A DNA stretch of 64,000 nucleotides from NCBI RefSeq assembly GCF_040807025.1, contig NC_090964.1, positions 8,828,214-8,892,213 of the forward strand, written 5' to 3'. Below the pieces are notes generated by a model, which saw only the letters and a list, made by a program, of their open reading frames with translations, had not been told where the DNA came from and searched no databases. The DNA is from Struthio camelus (taxonomy: Eukaryota; Chordata; Aves; Struthioniformes; Struthionidae). Both the position numbers and the translations under genes were made by a program. Of this stretch, positions 12,401 to 24,400 are shown in pieces. The number at the start of each line of letters is the position of its first letter. The first letter of the stretch is position 1.

Positions 12401-15400
12401 GCCCGCTGCCATGAGCCCTTGCTGCGGGTGCCCGGCCGGGGTTGGGCGCTCCGGGTCCCCTCTGGAGGTCTCGGAGCCGGGACGCAGCGGCGCGGTGCAG
12501 CCCGGGCGCTCGCCACGGGGCCCGGCGGCTCCGGCGCCGCCTCGTGCGCATCCCCTCCGCTTTGCCCCGCGGTTTGTCTCGCCTCCAAGCCAGCTGCGCC
12601 GGCGCTCCCGCGCCTGCTCCGGCGCCCGCCGGTGCCTCTCCCCAGCTCCCTGCTCTCTCCAGGAGTTAATCCCTGCTCTCGCAGCCCAGTAACGGCCCGT
12701 CAGTCTCCCCGCTCCGCCGCGGCCAAGTTTATACTGCGGGGTGTAAATATTTGTGCCACATCCTGCCTGGAGGCCCTGGGGCTGTTTGCCGGGTCGGGCA
12801 GGGTGCCGCGGCCGCCGCAAGGTGCATCCGCGGCACCGTGCCGCCCCGGGGCGCCGCTAACGCTGCCGTCTCTGCCGCACGCAGGGGCTCCCGGGAGCGA
12901 CCGGCGCCGACGGGCAGAAGGTAACTGCGGCCGGCGCGGGGCAGCGGGGTGGCGGCTCCCCCGCCTCCGCCCGCCCCCACCTCCCGCGTGGGAAGCGGAG
13001 CTGGTCGGAGCTGGGTCCCGGGGGCCTGTGGGAGGTGTCGTGCTGCGGCCCCGGCAGGCGCTGGGGCTTGGCCGCCTGCAGAGCCAAGCAGCGCTGCCGA
13101 GGGCTTTGCTGGGGGAGCGTGGGGCAGCGGTGCGGGGTCTGTGGGGCAGCGGTGCGGGGGCTGTGGGGCAGCGGTGCAGGGGGCAGAGGGGCACAGTGCA
13201 GGGGCAGCGGTGCAAGGGCAGAGGGGCAGCGGTGCAGGCTGCCATGGGGCAGCCATGCAGGGGCCATGGGACAGTAGTGGGGAGCCATGGCACAGCGGTG
13301 CAGGGGCCATGGGGAAGCAGTGCAGGGGCAGCGGGGCGGTAGTGGGGGGCCGAGGGGCAGCGGTGCAGGGGCAGCGGGGCGGTAGTGGGGGGCCGAGGGG
13401 CAGCGGTGCAGGGGCAGCGGGGCGGTAGTGGGGGGCCGAGGGGCAGCGGTGCAGGGGCAGCGGGGCGGTAGTGGGGGGCCGAGGGGCAGCGGTGCAGGGG
13501 CAGCGGGGCGGTAGTGGGGGGCCGAGGGGCAGCGGTGCAGGGGCAGCGGGGCGGTAGTGGGGGGCCGAGGGGCAGCGGTGCAGGGGCAGCGGGGCGGTAG
13601 TGGGGGGCCGAGGGGCAGCGGTGCAGGGGCAGCGGGGCGGTAGTGGGGGGCCGTGGGGCAGCGGTGCAGGGGCAGCGGGGCGGTAGTGGGGGGCCGAGGG
13701 GCAGCGGTGCAGGGGCAGCGGGGCGGTAGTGGGGGGCCGAGGGGCAGCGGTGCAGGGGCAGCGGGGCGGTAGTGGGGGGCCGTGGGGCAGCGGTGCAGGG
13801 GCAGCGGGGCGGTAGTGGGGGGCCGAGGGGCAGCGGTGCAGGGGCAGCGGGGCGGTAGTGGGGGGCCGAGGGGCAGCGGTGCAGGGGCAGCGGGGCGGTA
13901 GTGGGGGGCCGTGGGGCAGCGGTGCAGGGGCAGCGGGGCGGTAGTGGGGGGCCGAGGGGCAGCGGTGCAGGGGCAGCGGGGCGGTAGTGGGGGGCCGTGG
14001 GGCAGCGGTGCAGGGGCAGCGGGGCGGTAGTGGGGGGCCGAGGGGCAGCGGTGCAGGGGCAGCGGGGCGGTAGTGGGGGGCCGAGGGGCAGCGGTGCAGG
14101 GGCAGCGGGGCGGTAGTGGGGGGCCGAGGGGCAGCGGTGCAGGGGCAGCGGGGCGGTAGTGGGGGGCCGAGGGGCAGCGGTGCAGGGGCAGCGGGGCGGT
14201 AGTGGGGGGCCGTGGGGCAGCGGTGCAGGGGCAGCGGGGCGGTAGTGGGGGGCCGTGGGGCAGCGGTGCAGGGGCAGCGGGGCGGTAGTGGGGGGCCGAG
14301 GGGCAGCGGTGCAGGGGCAGCGGGGCGGTAGTGGGGGGCCGAGGGGCAGCGGTGCAGGGGCAGCGGGGCGGTAGTGGGGGGCCGAGGGGCAGCGGTGCAG
14401 GGGCAGCGGGGCGGTAGTGGGGGGCCGAGGGGCAGCGGTGCAGGGGCAGCGGGGCGGTAGTGGGGGGCCGAGGGGCAGCGGTGCAGGGGCAGCGGGGCGG
14501 TAGTGGGGGGCCGAGGGGCAGCGGTGCAGGGGCAGCGGGGCGGTAGTGGGGGGCCGAGGGGCAGCGGTGCAGGGGCAGCGGGGCGGTAGTGGGGGGCCGA
14601 GGGGCAGCGGTGCAGGGGCAGCGGGGCGGTAGTGGGGGGCCGTGGGGCAGCGGTGCAGGGGCAGCGGGGCGGTAGTGGGGGGCCGAGGGGCAGCGGTGCA
14701 GGGGCCTGCGGACGCGATGCCGAGGATGTGGGGGCCGGGGAGCGCGGGGGCTCGCGGAGGGCAGACCCCTGCCCTGGAGAGCCCGAGCCCTGGCTGACGT
14801 TCGGCTCTCGCAGGGCCAGAAGGGCGAGAAGGGCGACGGGGGGCTCCAGGGCAAGCCGGGCCGGCCGGGCCGTGATGTAAGTAGCACCTTGCAGCGCCTG
14901 CCGCTGGGGCAGCCGCGTGCGGTGGCTCGGGCGCGCTGCCGGGGCGCTGCCGCAGCTCGTGCGCGCCGACCCCGCTGCCCTGCGCAGTGGGCAGAGCGCT
15001 CAGCCTGCTCCTTCGCCGGCAGGGCCGTCCCGGAGAGGTTTGCGTGGTGGGACCCAAGGGCCAGAAGGTAGGTGGGGGCTCACGGAGGGGCGGGCGGGCA
15101 CCGGAGCCCCCCGTGCCCAGCTCAGCCCCGGTGCTGAGCGCCCGCTTTGCCTGGCAGGGTGACCCAGGCCTCGTGGGACCCGAGGGGCTGGCTGGCGAGC
15201 CGGGACCCCCGGGGAAGCCGGGATCTCCAGGGATTGGCTTTCCAGGGAAGCCGGTAAGGATGTCCGTGGGGTCGCGCCTAGGAAGTGTCCCCGGCTCGGC
15301 ACGAAGGACAGCCGGGTCCCGGTTGTGTCTGCGCGTGGGCATCGCCGGCCGGAGGGCGTGCGGGCGGGCAGAGCTAACGCCGTCCTCTCTCCTTTGCAGG

Positions 15401-18400
15401 GTGACCCTGGTGGCCCCCCGGGTCCGAAGGGAGAGAAGGTGAGTGCGGCCGCGCGCGGGGCGCCAGCCGGGTCCGATGCTGCCCGGCCATGCCTGAGCTG
15501 CGCACCCGCCGGGCGGCCGGAGCGCTGCCAGCCGGAGCGAGGGCCGGGGGCGTTCCCAGCCGGAGCGTCTCGGCGTCCCCAGCCAGATCCTGCTGTCGGA
15601 GCGATGCTCCATCACGCTGCTGCTGGCCTTGTGCAGCCTCGTCCCGGCCAGCTCCGGCTGGGTGGCCCCGGGCTCATCCTGGGAGGGGGCAGGACACTCG
15701 CTCTCGGGGGCGAGGAGGGCAGCGGTGGGGGCGCGGGGATGCTGGGTTTGGGCAGGCTCCAGAGGGGCTGGAGCAGGAGTGGGTCCGAGGCGGACGCTGG
15801 CTCCAGTCCCTGGTTTGCGGAGGCGGAGAGGAGCGCCGGCAGCGCTGGGGCAGCCGGCCCAGCCCCGGGAGGTGCTGGGCTCGGTCACCTCCTGGCCGCT
15901 CTGCCAGGGCCGCGCGGTCCTGCGCCCCCGGCAGACGGCTCAGGCTCTCTCGCCCCGGCTCTAGGGTAGCTCGGGGGCTCCTGGACCTGGCGGATCGCCC
16001 GGGAAGCCCGTGAGTACCGGAGGGGGCAGGGATGGGCTTCCTGGCGCGGGATCGGGGCTGCTCGGCCGGAGCAGGGCCGGGATCCCAGCGCAGGCGTGGA
16101 GCGGGGTGGGAGGGCTGCTGTCCTCGCTCGCGGCCGGGACCGTCCCTCGCCGGACGGAGGGCAGAGCCAGGTGGCGCGGGGATGCACATCCCTGTCCCAC
16201 GCTGGGTTTCCAGCTGCCCCCATCCCCATCCCTTAACCAGCCCTCTCCTCTGCCTTCCTCCCGCAGGGGACGTCCGGCGTCCCGGGGCCGAAAGGAGACA
16301 AGGTGAGTGCAGCGCCCGGGGTGGTGGCCGTGGCGGGCCGGGGGCTGTGCCACATCCCGCCTCCGCCGCCGCGGCGTCCATCCGCGGGGGTCCGGGGCGA
16401 CCCTGAGGGCCGCGTCTCACCGTCCCCGCGCCGCCAGGGCGAGCCGTGCGAGGTGTGCCCCACCGTCCCCCCGGGGATGCTCAGCGCCGCCGGGCTCCCC
16501 GGCAAGCCGGGACCCAGAGGAGAGCCCGGAGCGCCGGGCAAGGACGGCGTCTCGGTGAGTCCGAACCTTGCGGGAGGGCGCGTGGGGCCGAGCGGGTGCA
16601 GAGCAGCACCGGCTCCTCGTCTCCGCTTCCCTAACGCTCCCTCTTCATCCCTCCGTCTCCAGGACAGACCCGGCCCGGCCGGACCCAAGGGCGACAGGGT
16701 AGGTGGTGCCGGAGCCGAGGGCTGAGCATCCCCTCCGGAGCAGGGCGGCGCTGACGGCGCCGGCCAGGGAGGGCGAGGTGGTCCCGGGGGCCGTCCGTCG
16801 CACCCGTCCCCGTCCCCCGGCGCTGCTGCCCGCTCCCTCTGTTTTCTCCCCAGGGAGACCCCGGCATCAACGGGATAAAAGGGGAGAAGGTGAGTGTCCG
16901 TCCGTCCTTGCCGACCGGCCTCGGGCCGGCACGCTCCGGGCACAGTCCCGGCAGCCGGCCTGAGCCGCGCCGCGGCCGTGCCACCTCTCCCGCAGGGCGA
17001 CTCGTGCGTGCCGTGCGAGGCCGGCGTCCTCGCCGCCCTGCTGCGCAGCCCCGCCGCCGGGCACGAGGCCGAGCCGGGACTGCCGGTGAGTACGCCGTGG
17101 CCGTGGCCCCCCCATCCCTTCTGCGTGCGCCGTGGCGGGGCTGCGGGGACGGGGCTGCGTGACCGCCGCGCTGGCTCTTCGGCAGGGCGACGCGGGGCTC
17201 CCGGGGCTGGCCGGCATCAAGGGCGAGAAGGTGAGTGAGCCCCGGTGCCCGCGGCGCTGTTTGCCCGCCCCGGCTGCCTCCGCTGCCTTCCAGGGCGCCG
17301 GCGGGCAGGGGGAGCCGCGGGCAGACCGGTGAGCGGGGCGCTCGGCGGGCCGCGTGGCGCTGCGGCGGCTCGCGGGGTCTGCAGCTCCGCGCGCGGGGCT
17401 GAGCCGCCTCTCCTCTCCGCGGTGCCTTCTCCACGCAGGGGCTGCCGGGAGGCCAGGGAGAGCCGGGCGTCCAGGGGCTCAAAGGAGAGAAGGTGAGCCC
17501 TGCGGCGGGGGGTCTGCAGGGTCTCGCTCCCGGCCCTGTCCCGAAAACGCCCCCTTCTCCGTGCTTCCGTGTGCTCCGTCCCTGGAGGTGCTGGGGACGG
17601 AGGTCCCAGCGCTGGTGCTCCGGGATGAGGAGCTGCCCGGGTGAGCGAGGGGAGGGCTGGGCTGCCCCTGCATGCTGCCTCCACTCCATGCACCCCCAGA
17701 CGCGTGTCCGGCTCCGTCTGTCCGCACGTCCCCCTGAGGCTCACGCAGCCCAAAAGGCTGAGCAGGAGCTTAACTGTAGGCAAAGCGGGGGAAACCCAGC
17801 TGAGACCTGTGCAACTCATTGCACGGGGCAGTCATGAGAGCCCGGCCAGGGCAGCAGTCCCAGGCGCCCCCGTAGGGTCCTGCTGAGGGTCCCACGCCTC
17901 CCACCGCTGGGCAGCAGCCCCCGAGGCCTCGCTCCGAGCGGGACGTGTCCCCCCTCCGCAGGGCGAGCCGTGCGGGCAGTGCCCTCCTGCTCCGCAGGCC
18001 CTCGAAGGGGCTGCGACGACGGTGGCCGTGCCCGGACCGCCGGGGCAGCCGGGCGAGGCTGGACCCCCGGGCCGAGCGGTGAGTGGACCCTTTCCGGCCC
18101 TGGGCATCCGCGCAGGATGCTGCGGGGTTGCTCTGGCCTGACCGGCTCCTCCGTTTCCCCAGGGGAAACCCGGCGACGCTGGCCCCAAAGGGCAGAAGGT
18201 GAGAGGGGCGCGGGGCAGCGGCTCCCGTCCGGGCACCGCGGGGCGGCAGCCTGCCCGGGGCGAGCGGCGGAGCCCGTCACCGCACGGGGGAGGCTGGGGA
18301 CGGTGGCCAGGGCTGCAAACCCCCCGGTTTGTGGGGCTGGGGGGGCAGCCACGTGCTTCCCTGCCCTGTGCCAGCCTTGTCCCCCTCTTTGCTAGGGGGA

Positions 18401-21400
18401 CGCGGGAAGCCCCGGGGACCCGGGCACCCCGGGCACAGCCGGTCTGCCAGGGCTGTCGGGTGAGCCCGGCATCAGGGGTCCAGCTGGGCCCAAAGGCGAG
18501 AAGGTGAGTAGCTGCAGGCTAGCGGGGGTCATGCGGGGCCCCTGTCGCCCCAGCGTCACCGGCTCCACGCGTGCCCCGCAGCCGTGCCGGGGAGCCCCGG
18601 CCGCCCCGCTTCCCTGCCGTCCTCTTGCCCCATCCCGACCTCCCCTCCTTTGCTCCATCCTTTCCAGGGAGAGGCCTGCGAATCCTGCCCCGTTCTCCAA
18701 GGGGAGTTCTCGGACGTGGTCGGCATCCCCGGAAAACCCGGTGCCAAAGGGGACCAGGGCCCCCCGGGCATCGGCCAGCCGGGCAGACCCGTGAGTGCCC
18801 CGTGCCCTGCGGCGCCCCGGCGGCACCGTGCCCTCCAGGACTGACCTCGGTGTGTTTTAGGGGAAGCCGGGACTGCCCGGGATTCAAGGCCCCGCCGGGC
18901 TGAAGGGGCTGCAGGTGAGCGGGGGCCGTGCGGGGCTGGGGCGCGGGGGCCCTCGGCGCCGCTCACTACCCCTGTGTCTCTGCAGGGCGAGCCGGGTCCG
19001 CGGGGGATCGGCCAGCAGGGCCCGCAGGTGAGTGCACGGGGCACACACCCGGGCTGCCCGCTCCGGCTCGGCCCCCCAGCCGGCCCCATAGCCCTCAGGT
19101 GCTGTGCAGTGCTGTGCCCGGCGGCTCGGCCGGCTCACGCGCTCTCTCTTCCCCAGGGAGAGCCTGGAAGGACCGGACCGCCTGGGACACCCGTAAGTAG
19201 TGTTTTGGGCTCCCCGATGCACATCCCGACCCGGCAAGACGTGGGCTGCAGCCTCCTGACTCTTGCAGGATGGGGGGTCTGTCCCGCGCAGCTCCCCGGG
19301 GCAGGGGGTGAAAGCGTAACCCCGGCCGGAGCAGGTCTCTGGAGCCGGTGCTGGGTCACTGCTGCGCGGTGGCAGTGTTTGCAGGGGGCCAGCGCAGCGC
19401 GGGCTGTCACCGGTCCCGCATGGGTCGCCGGGGTGGCCGCGGGCTATCCTGTAGCTGGGGGGAGCTAATGCCATCTGCTGTCCCCAGGGACCCCCCGGAC
19501 CCCAGGGACCCCCAGGGGCCGCAGCAGAGAAAGGTGCCAAGGTAAGGGAACGTCCTGCCGAGCCCTCCCGTCGTGGGGGGCTTGCTTGTCCCACTGCCCC
19601 TCTGCGAGCCCAGCCTGGAGCCGCATCCATCCCGGCTGCATGCTGGAAGCTGGATGCTACCCCTGGAGCTGCCGGCAGACCTTTCCCTGCCGGTCCGCCT
19701 TCCCTGCCCACCGGTGACCTCTAAGCCGCGCTTCCCTTTCTCTGCAGGGATCTCCGGGGCCCAAAGGTGCCGTGGGCCCCCCAGGGCCTCCAGGGACCAG
19801 CGTGACGGGGCCGCCGGTAGGTCCTGCCTTCCCTGGTGGGCATCACCATCCTTCCCCCCGCGCCTCGCTCGCTGCTGGCCCTGTCCGGGCACCCGCACGC
19901 CCTGGGAGCAGCATCCTGCCGGATGCCTGGGTCCCTCCCCATGCCACGGGGCACCTGGGCTGAAAGCCACTGCGCCAGGTCTGTGCCGCCAGGCGAGCTT
20001 CCTCACGCGCTCCCTGCTCTCCTCTTCCTCGCAGGGCCGCGAAGGGCAGCGGGGACTCCCCGGGATGCCTGGATCCAGCGGGCTGCCGGTACGTAGGGCT
20101 GCGCGGGCGGTGCGGGCGGAGGGACAAAGCCCCCGGGCGCTGCGCAGAGGGCGACCGTGCCCCCACTGTCTGTGGGAGCCGGGCATGGGTAGGGGGCACC
20201 GCGGCAGCTAATGCGCGTCTCTGCCCTTCCTCTTCGCAGGGAGAGAAGGGCGCCCGCGGCGAGAAGGTGAGTCGGTGCTGGGGGTCGGGTTCGGGCCGTG
20301 CCCCCGTGCCACGGGGAGCAGCGGGCAGGGGGACGCCCTGGCCCCCGAGCCTCCCCGTGCCCGTCCTCCCTGCCCTCACCCTCCTCTTCCTCCAGGGAGA
20401 CGCCGGCGAATGCACGTGCCAGCCCGGCCCCCGCCAGGACGCCAACTACGTCGGGATGCCGGTAAGCACCCAGCGCGCCCGCCGGCGCCCGCCTGAGCCG
20501 TGCAGCCGTCCGCCTGCCGCCTCTGCCCCCCGCTCCGCCGGCCCCCCTGCCCCCAGCTGCTTCCCTGCCCCAGCGGGGCCGTGCCAGGCTGCCCGCCCCC
20601 CCGGCCCCGCTTCGCCTCCGCTGAACGCTCTGCCCTTCTCTTGCACCCCAGGGAGCCCCAGGACTTTGGACCGGCACGTCCTGGCAGCCTCAGCCCGGCC
20701 CTCAGGTGTGTGCTTTCCCCGCGTGCGCTGCAGCCGCCTGCCCCGCGCTGCGCCCCCGGCCCCATCTCACCACCCTCCTCCCTCTCTCTCTCTTTGTGTT
20801 TTGGGGTGTTGCAGGGTCCCCCCGGAGCTCCAGGACCCCCCGGGCCCCCCGGCGCCCCGGGACGCCAGGTGAGCGATGGGAGAGGGAGCATGGGGCAGAT
20901 ACTGCCCAGCTTTTAGCGAAGGCTTCAAGTATTCAAGCTTTCGGCTTGGCTTCAGGGGATCCCAGGGCACAACGGTTTGCCGGGACTGCCTGGGCCGGCT
21001 GGAGACCTGGTAGGTAGCGGCTGCGCCGCGCGCGCGGGTCTGCCGGCGGTGCTCACGCGGGTGTCCTGCTCGCGCGGACCGGCCCTTTCCCTCCTCCGCG
21101 TCTGTCCCAGGGGCCGCTGGCCGTCGTGGCCGAGAGGAACATGGAAGTGCTGAAGGTGAGAGCGCCGGGACGGCGTCCCGCGCTGCGCCCGGCACCCGGC
21201 GCGCGGGGGGGCCCCGGGGCCGCGCTCACGCTGCTGCCTCCTGCCAGACCCTCTGCGGGGACTGCGTCCAGCTGCAGGCCGCCTTCGAGGCGCCCGGTGG
21301 GGAGAAGGGCGACCAGGGCATGCCGGGCGCCCCTGGCAGCGAGAGCTGCGCCCGTGTGAGTATTTGCCCGTCTCCGGGTGAGATCCGGGGGCCCCGGGGT

Positions 21401-24400
21401 GCTGGAGCAGAGAGGTTCCCGCGGCCCCGGCCCCGGCTAGCGCAGCAGGGGTGCGCAGCAGCACGGGCGCGCGTGGCTGGGTGCGCTCTGGCCATGCCGG
21501 CGCTGTGCCCGGCATGCAGCCCTGCTGCTCTTCGGGGCCCCGCTGCCCACGCTCGTTCGCCCACTTTCTGGCCCCAGCACGAGGCGCTACATGGGCAGGA
21601 GGCGCCGGTTTGGGTCGGGCTGCCCCGACAGCGCGCGGTGCAGGGAGGAGGCAGAGGGCAACGGGCACATCGGTCCGCTGGTCCTCTCGGGCAGAGGTGC
21701 TGAGCGCCCTAAGGGCGAGCGAGGCGGTGCCGGGAGCCCCGCGGCCCCTGCAGCCGCTCGGCGAGGCAGGGCTAACCCGGCCGTGACTCCAGGCTTTTCT
21801 TGCAGTGCTTTGCCCAGTTCCCGCGGGCGGAGGAGGCTCGGGTGAGTGCACCGCGCCGCCGGGAGGCCTGGGGGCTCCCACACCCCCTCCTTCTCGAGAG
21901 CTGGGTGCCGGCAGCCCGGGGCAGCGCTCAGCCCTGCCGGCTCGGTGCCGGCCCTGCTCCGGGGCGGAGGTGCCGGCTGGGTCCCGGGGCGCTGCAGCGC
22001 CGCGGTCCCGGCCGGGGCGGCACCCGGCGCTGCAGCCCCTTTGCAGGGGCCAGCGGGGCTGTGGCGGGAGGTGGCGCGGGCCGCGGCCGAGGCGCTGGAG
22101 CGCTTCGTGGGGCTCGGCTGGGCTCGGCTGCGGGGCGCCGGCAGAGCCGGGCAGCATCTGCTGAAATGGCTCCGTTTCCCACAGGGTGACAGCCCCGACA
22201 CGGACTGCGTGGGCGAGCCCGGGCATCCCGGCGCCCCGGGCATCCCCGGCGAGCGAGGGGAGCAGGTAGGTGCCGCGCCGGGGCCGGGTTCGCCCCCCAC
22301 CAGCACCCGCGCCTGACTGCGCCCGTCTCCCCCCAGGGCTCACCAGGACTGCGGGGACCCCCAGGGCCGCCCGGGCCTGTCGTAAGTACCCCGCCGGGGG
22401 CGGGGGGCTGTGGGGCCGCGTGCCCCTGCGAGAGGGGGTCAAATCACAGCCCCAGGGCAGCACACGCAGGCTGGGCGGGGGGGGCTCGGCTCTCCCCTCG
22501 CCCCGGTCCCCCACTGCTGCAAGTCACCGAGGGGCACCCCTGCCCCGACGCTACGGTGATGGGCAGAGGGCTGGGGCTGCTCCCAGGTGGAGGCTCCGGC
22601 ACGGCTGTCCCCACCACGCCGGCTGCTGCGAGTCTGGAGATGGAGGCGAAGGCGCTGTCCCCCCGGAGACCCCAGAGCCTGCTTACTCGGAGCCGGAGGC
22701 AGAGGCGGCTGGCGCCCGGCCGCGGTGCCGGCGCAGCTCCCTGGCCCCGAGGGCTCAGCCCCGGCTCCCGGCGGCCGTTTCCAGCCTGTGACCTGCCTGT
22801 TTCTCCCCTCAGGGCCCCCCAGGCTTTCCCGGAACGCCGGGCGCACCCGGACTGCCCGTAAGGACCAGCACGGCTCTGCTCTGTGCCGTCTGTCGCTGCC
22901 GCTTGGTTTGGCTGTGCCCCCCGTCCCCGCTCCCAGCACCCTGCGGGCGCCGGCCGCCGGCCCCGCGCCAGGGCTCCGGCCACGGGAACAGCCGTTTCCC
23001 TCCCGCCCGGCTCTCGCCTCCTCTCCTCTCCCCACATGTCCATCTCATGCTCTCCATCTCTTCCTCCATCTCCATGCGGGGGCTCTTGGTCGGCCCGGGG
23101 TCCTCGGGCTCGGGAACGACCTTCCTGAGCTCGGGAACCTGCCTTCCCGGTGCCGGAGGCACCTGCGGCGGCTCGATCCCCCTCTGCCACCGTGCAGAGG
23201 GCAAGACTTGCCCACGCGCCCCACGTCGTGGCGCTTGGCCTCGCCGGGCCGCGGGCTCGTGGGCGCGCTGGCGACGGTGGCCGTCCCCGAGGCCGGCTCA
23301 GCCTCAGCCGCCCGGCAGCGCTCGGCGTGATGGGGACCTGCCCGCGGCGGCGGCACCTGGCGCTGCTCCTGCCGAGTGCCACGGGCGCACCGACGGCCCG
23401 GCGCCTACCTGGCTGCCGGCCCCTTCCTGCCGGCTCCCGGGCTCCTTCCTCGCTCCCGGCCGGAGCTAGGAAGCCCACCATCTCCCCCTGGTGCTGGAGC
23501 TGCCTGGGCTCATCTTCCTCCTCCCTGGGCCTTCATCCAGGAAGCCCATCATCCACCATCATCTTCATCCTCATCTTCATCCTCATCCTCATCATGCTGT
23601 CTCCAGCCGTGCTCCCGCCTAGCACGAGGCGGCGGCAGAGCCCGCTGTCCGGGATGCCGCCCAGGGCAGGGAAGAGGCTGTCCCCCGCCGTCCGGCTCGC
23701 GGAGGATCCTGCCCTCCCTCTGCCACGGCGGCCGCGTCCCGCTCCCGTCCCCATCCGCTAATGGCACCGTAACACCACGGTCTGTGTGGGTCGTCGCTCT
23801 GCGGTGTATCAGCGTGTCCTGTCCAGCCTCCCACCACGTCGGCACCACGTAACCCCCACTAACCCCCCCCCGCCCCCGTGTCACTGCGCCAGCGCCTGCC
23901 CTGGCACTCGGGGCCCCGGGGGCTCCCGGGTCCTTCCCCGTGCCTTGTGCCACCCTGGCGCGGTCCCCAGCGGATGGGGACCGCTGCCTGGTGCCAAACG
24001 CATCGTAGGCAGCGGTTGCAGCCGGCCGCGCTGCAGGCAGCCGTGCCGCCTCCCCGGGTGCTAATGCAACCCCGGGCCAGCCTCGAGCCCCCGCGGGAGC
24101 GAGCTGAGCGCGCCCCGCGCAGCGCCCGGGCTGCCGGCGGCGTCCGTCCCGCGGTGCCGGCAGCAGGGGCTTTGCACGTGGCGACAGCCCCGCGCTCCGG
24201 CGGGGAGCGCGCCCGGACAGGCCGTGCTCGCACGTCGAGCCCCGCACGGCCGCGCCGAGCCCCGACGAGGGTGACGCAGCACCGTGGCCCTGCTGCCACC
24301 TCCCGTCCCCGTGCAGCCAGGGCTCGAGGCAGCAGCAGCCAGGCACCAGCCGGGTTGGTTCCCGGTGCCCCTGGCTGGGATGCATGCAGAGGTGCCAGCA

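Noticed and set aside
12700-15888. A minus-strand open frame of more than 1,000 codons, and similar long frames over the 59-, 43-, 81- and 15-bp arrays
   Set aside because: They are stop-free translations of tandem repeats with cycling proline/alanine or histidine motifs, no domain, and they overlap proven COL16A1 exons on the other strand.
17294-17328. A Gly-rich pseudo-exon in COL16A1 between the exons at 17186 and 17439
   Set aside because: It has AG/GT edges but is 35 nt long and would break the frame. The human protein has no counterpart at this point.
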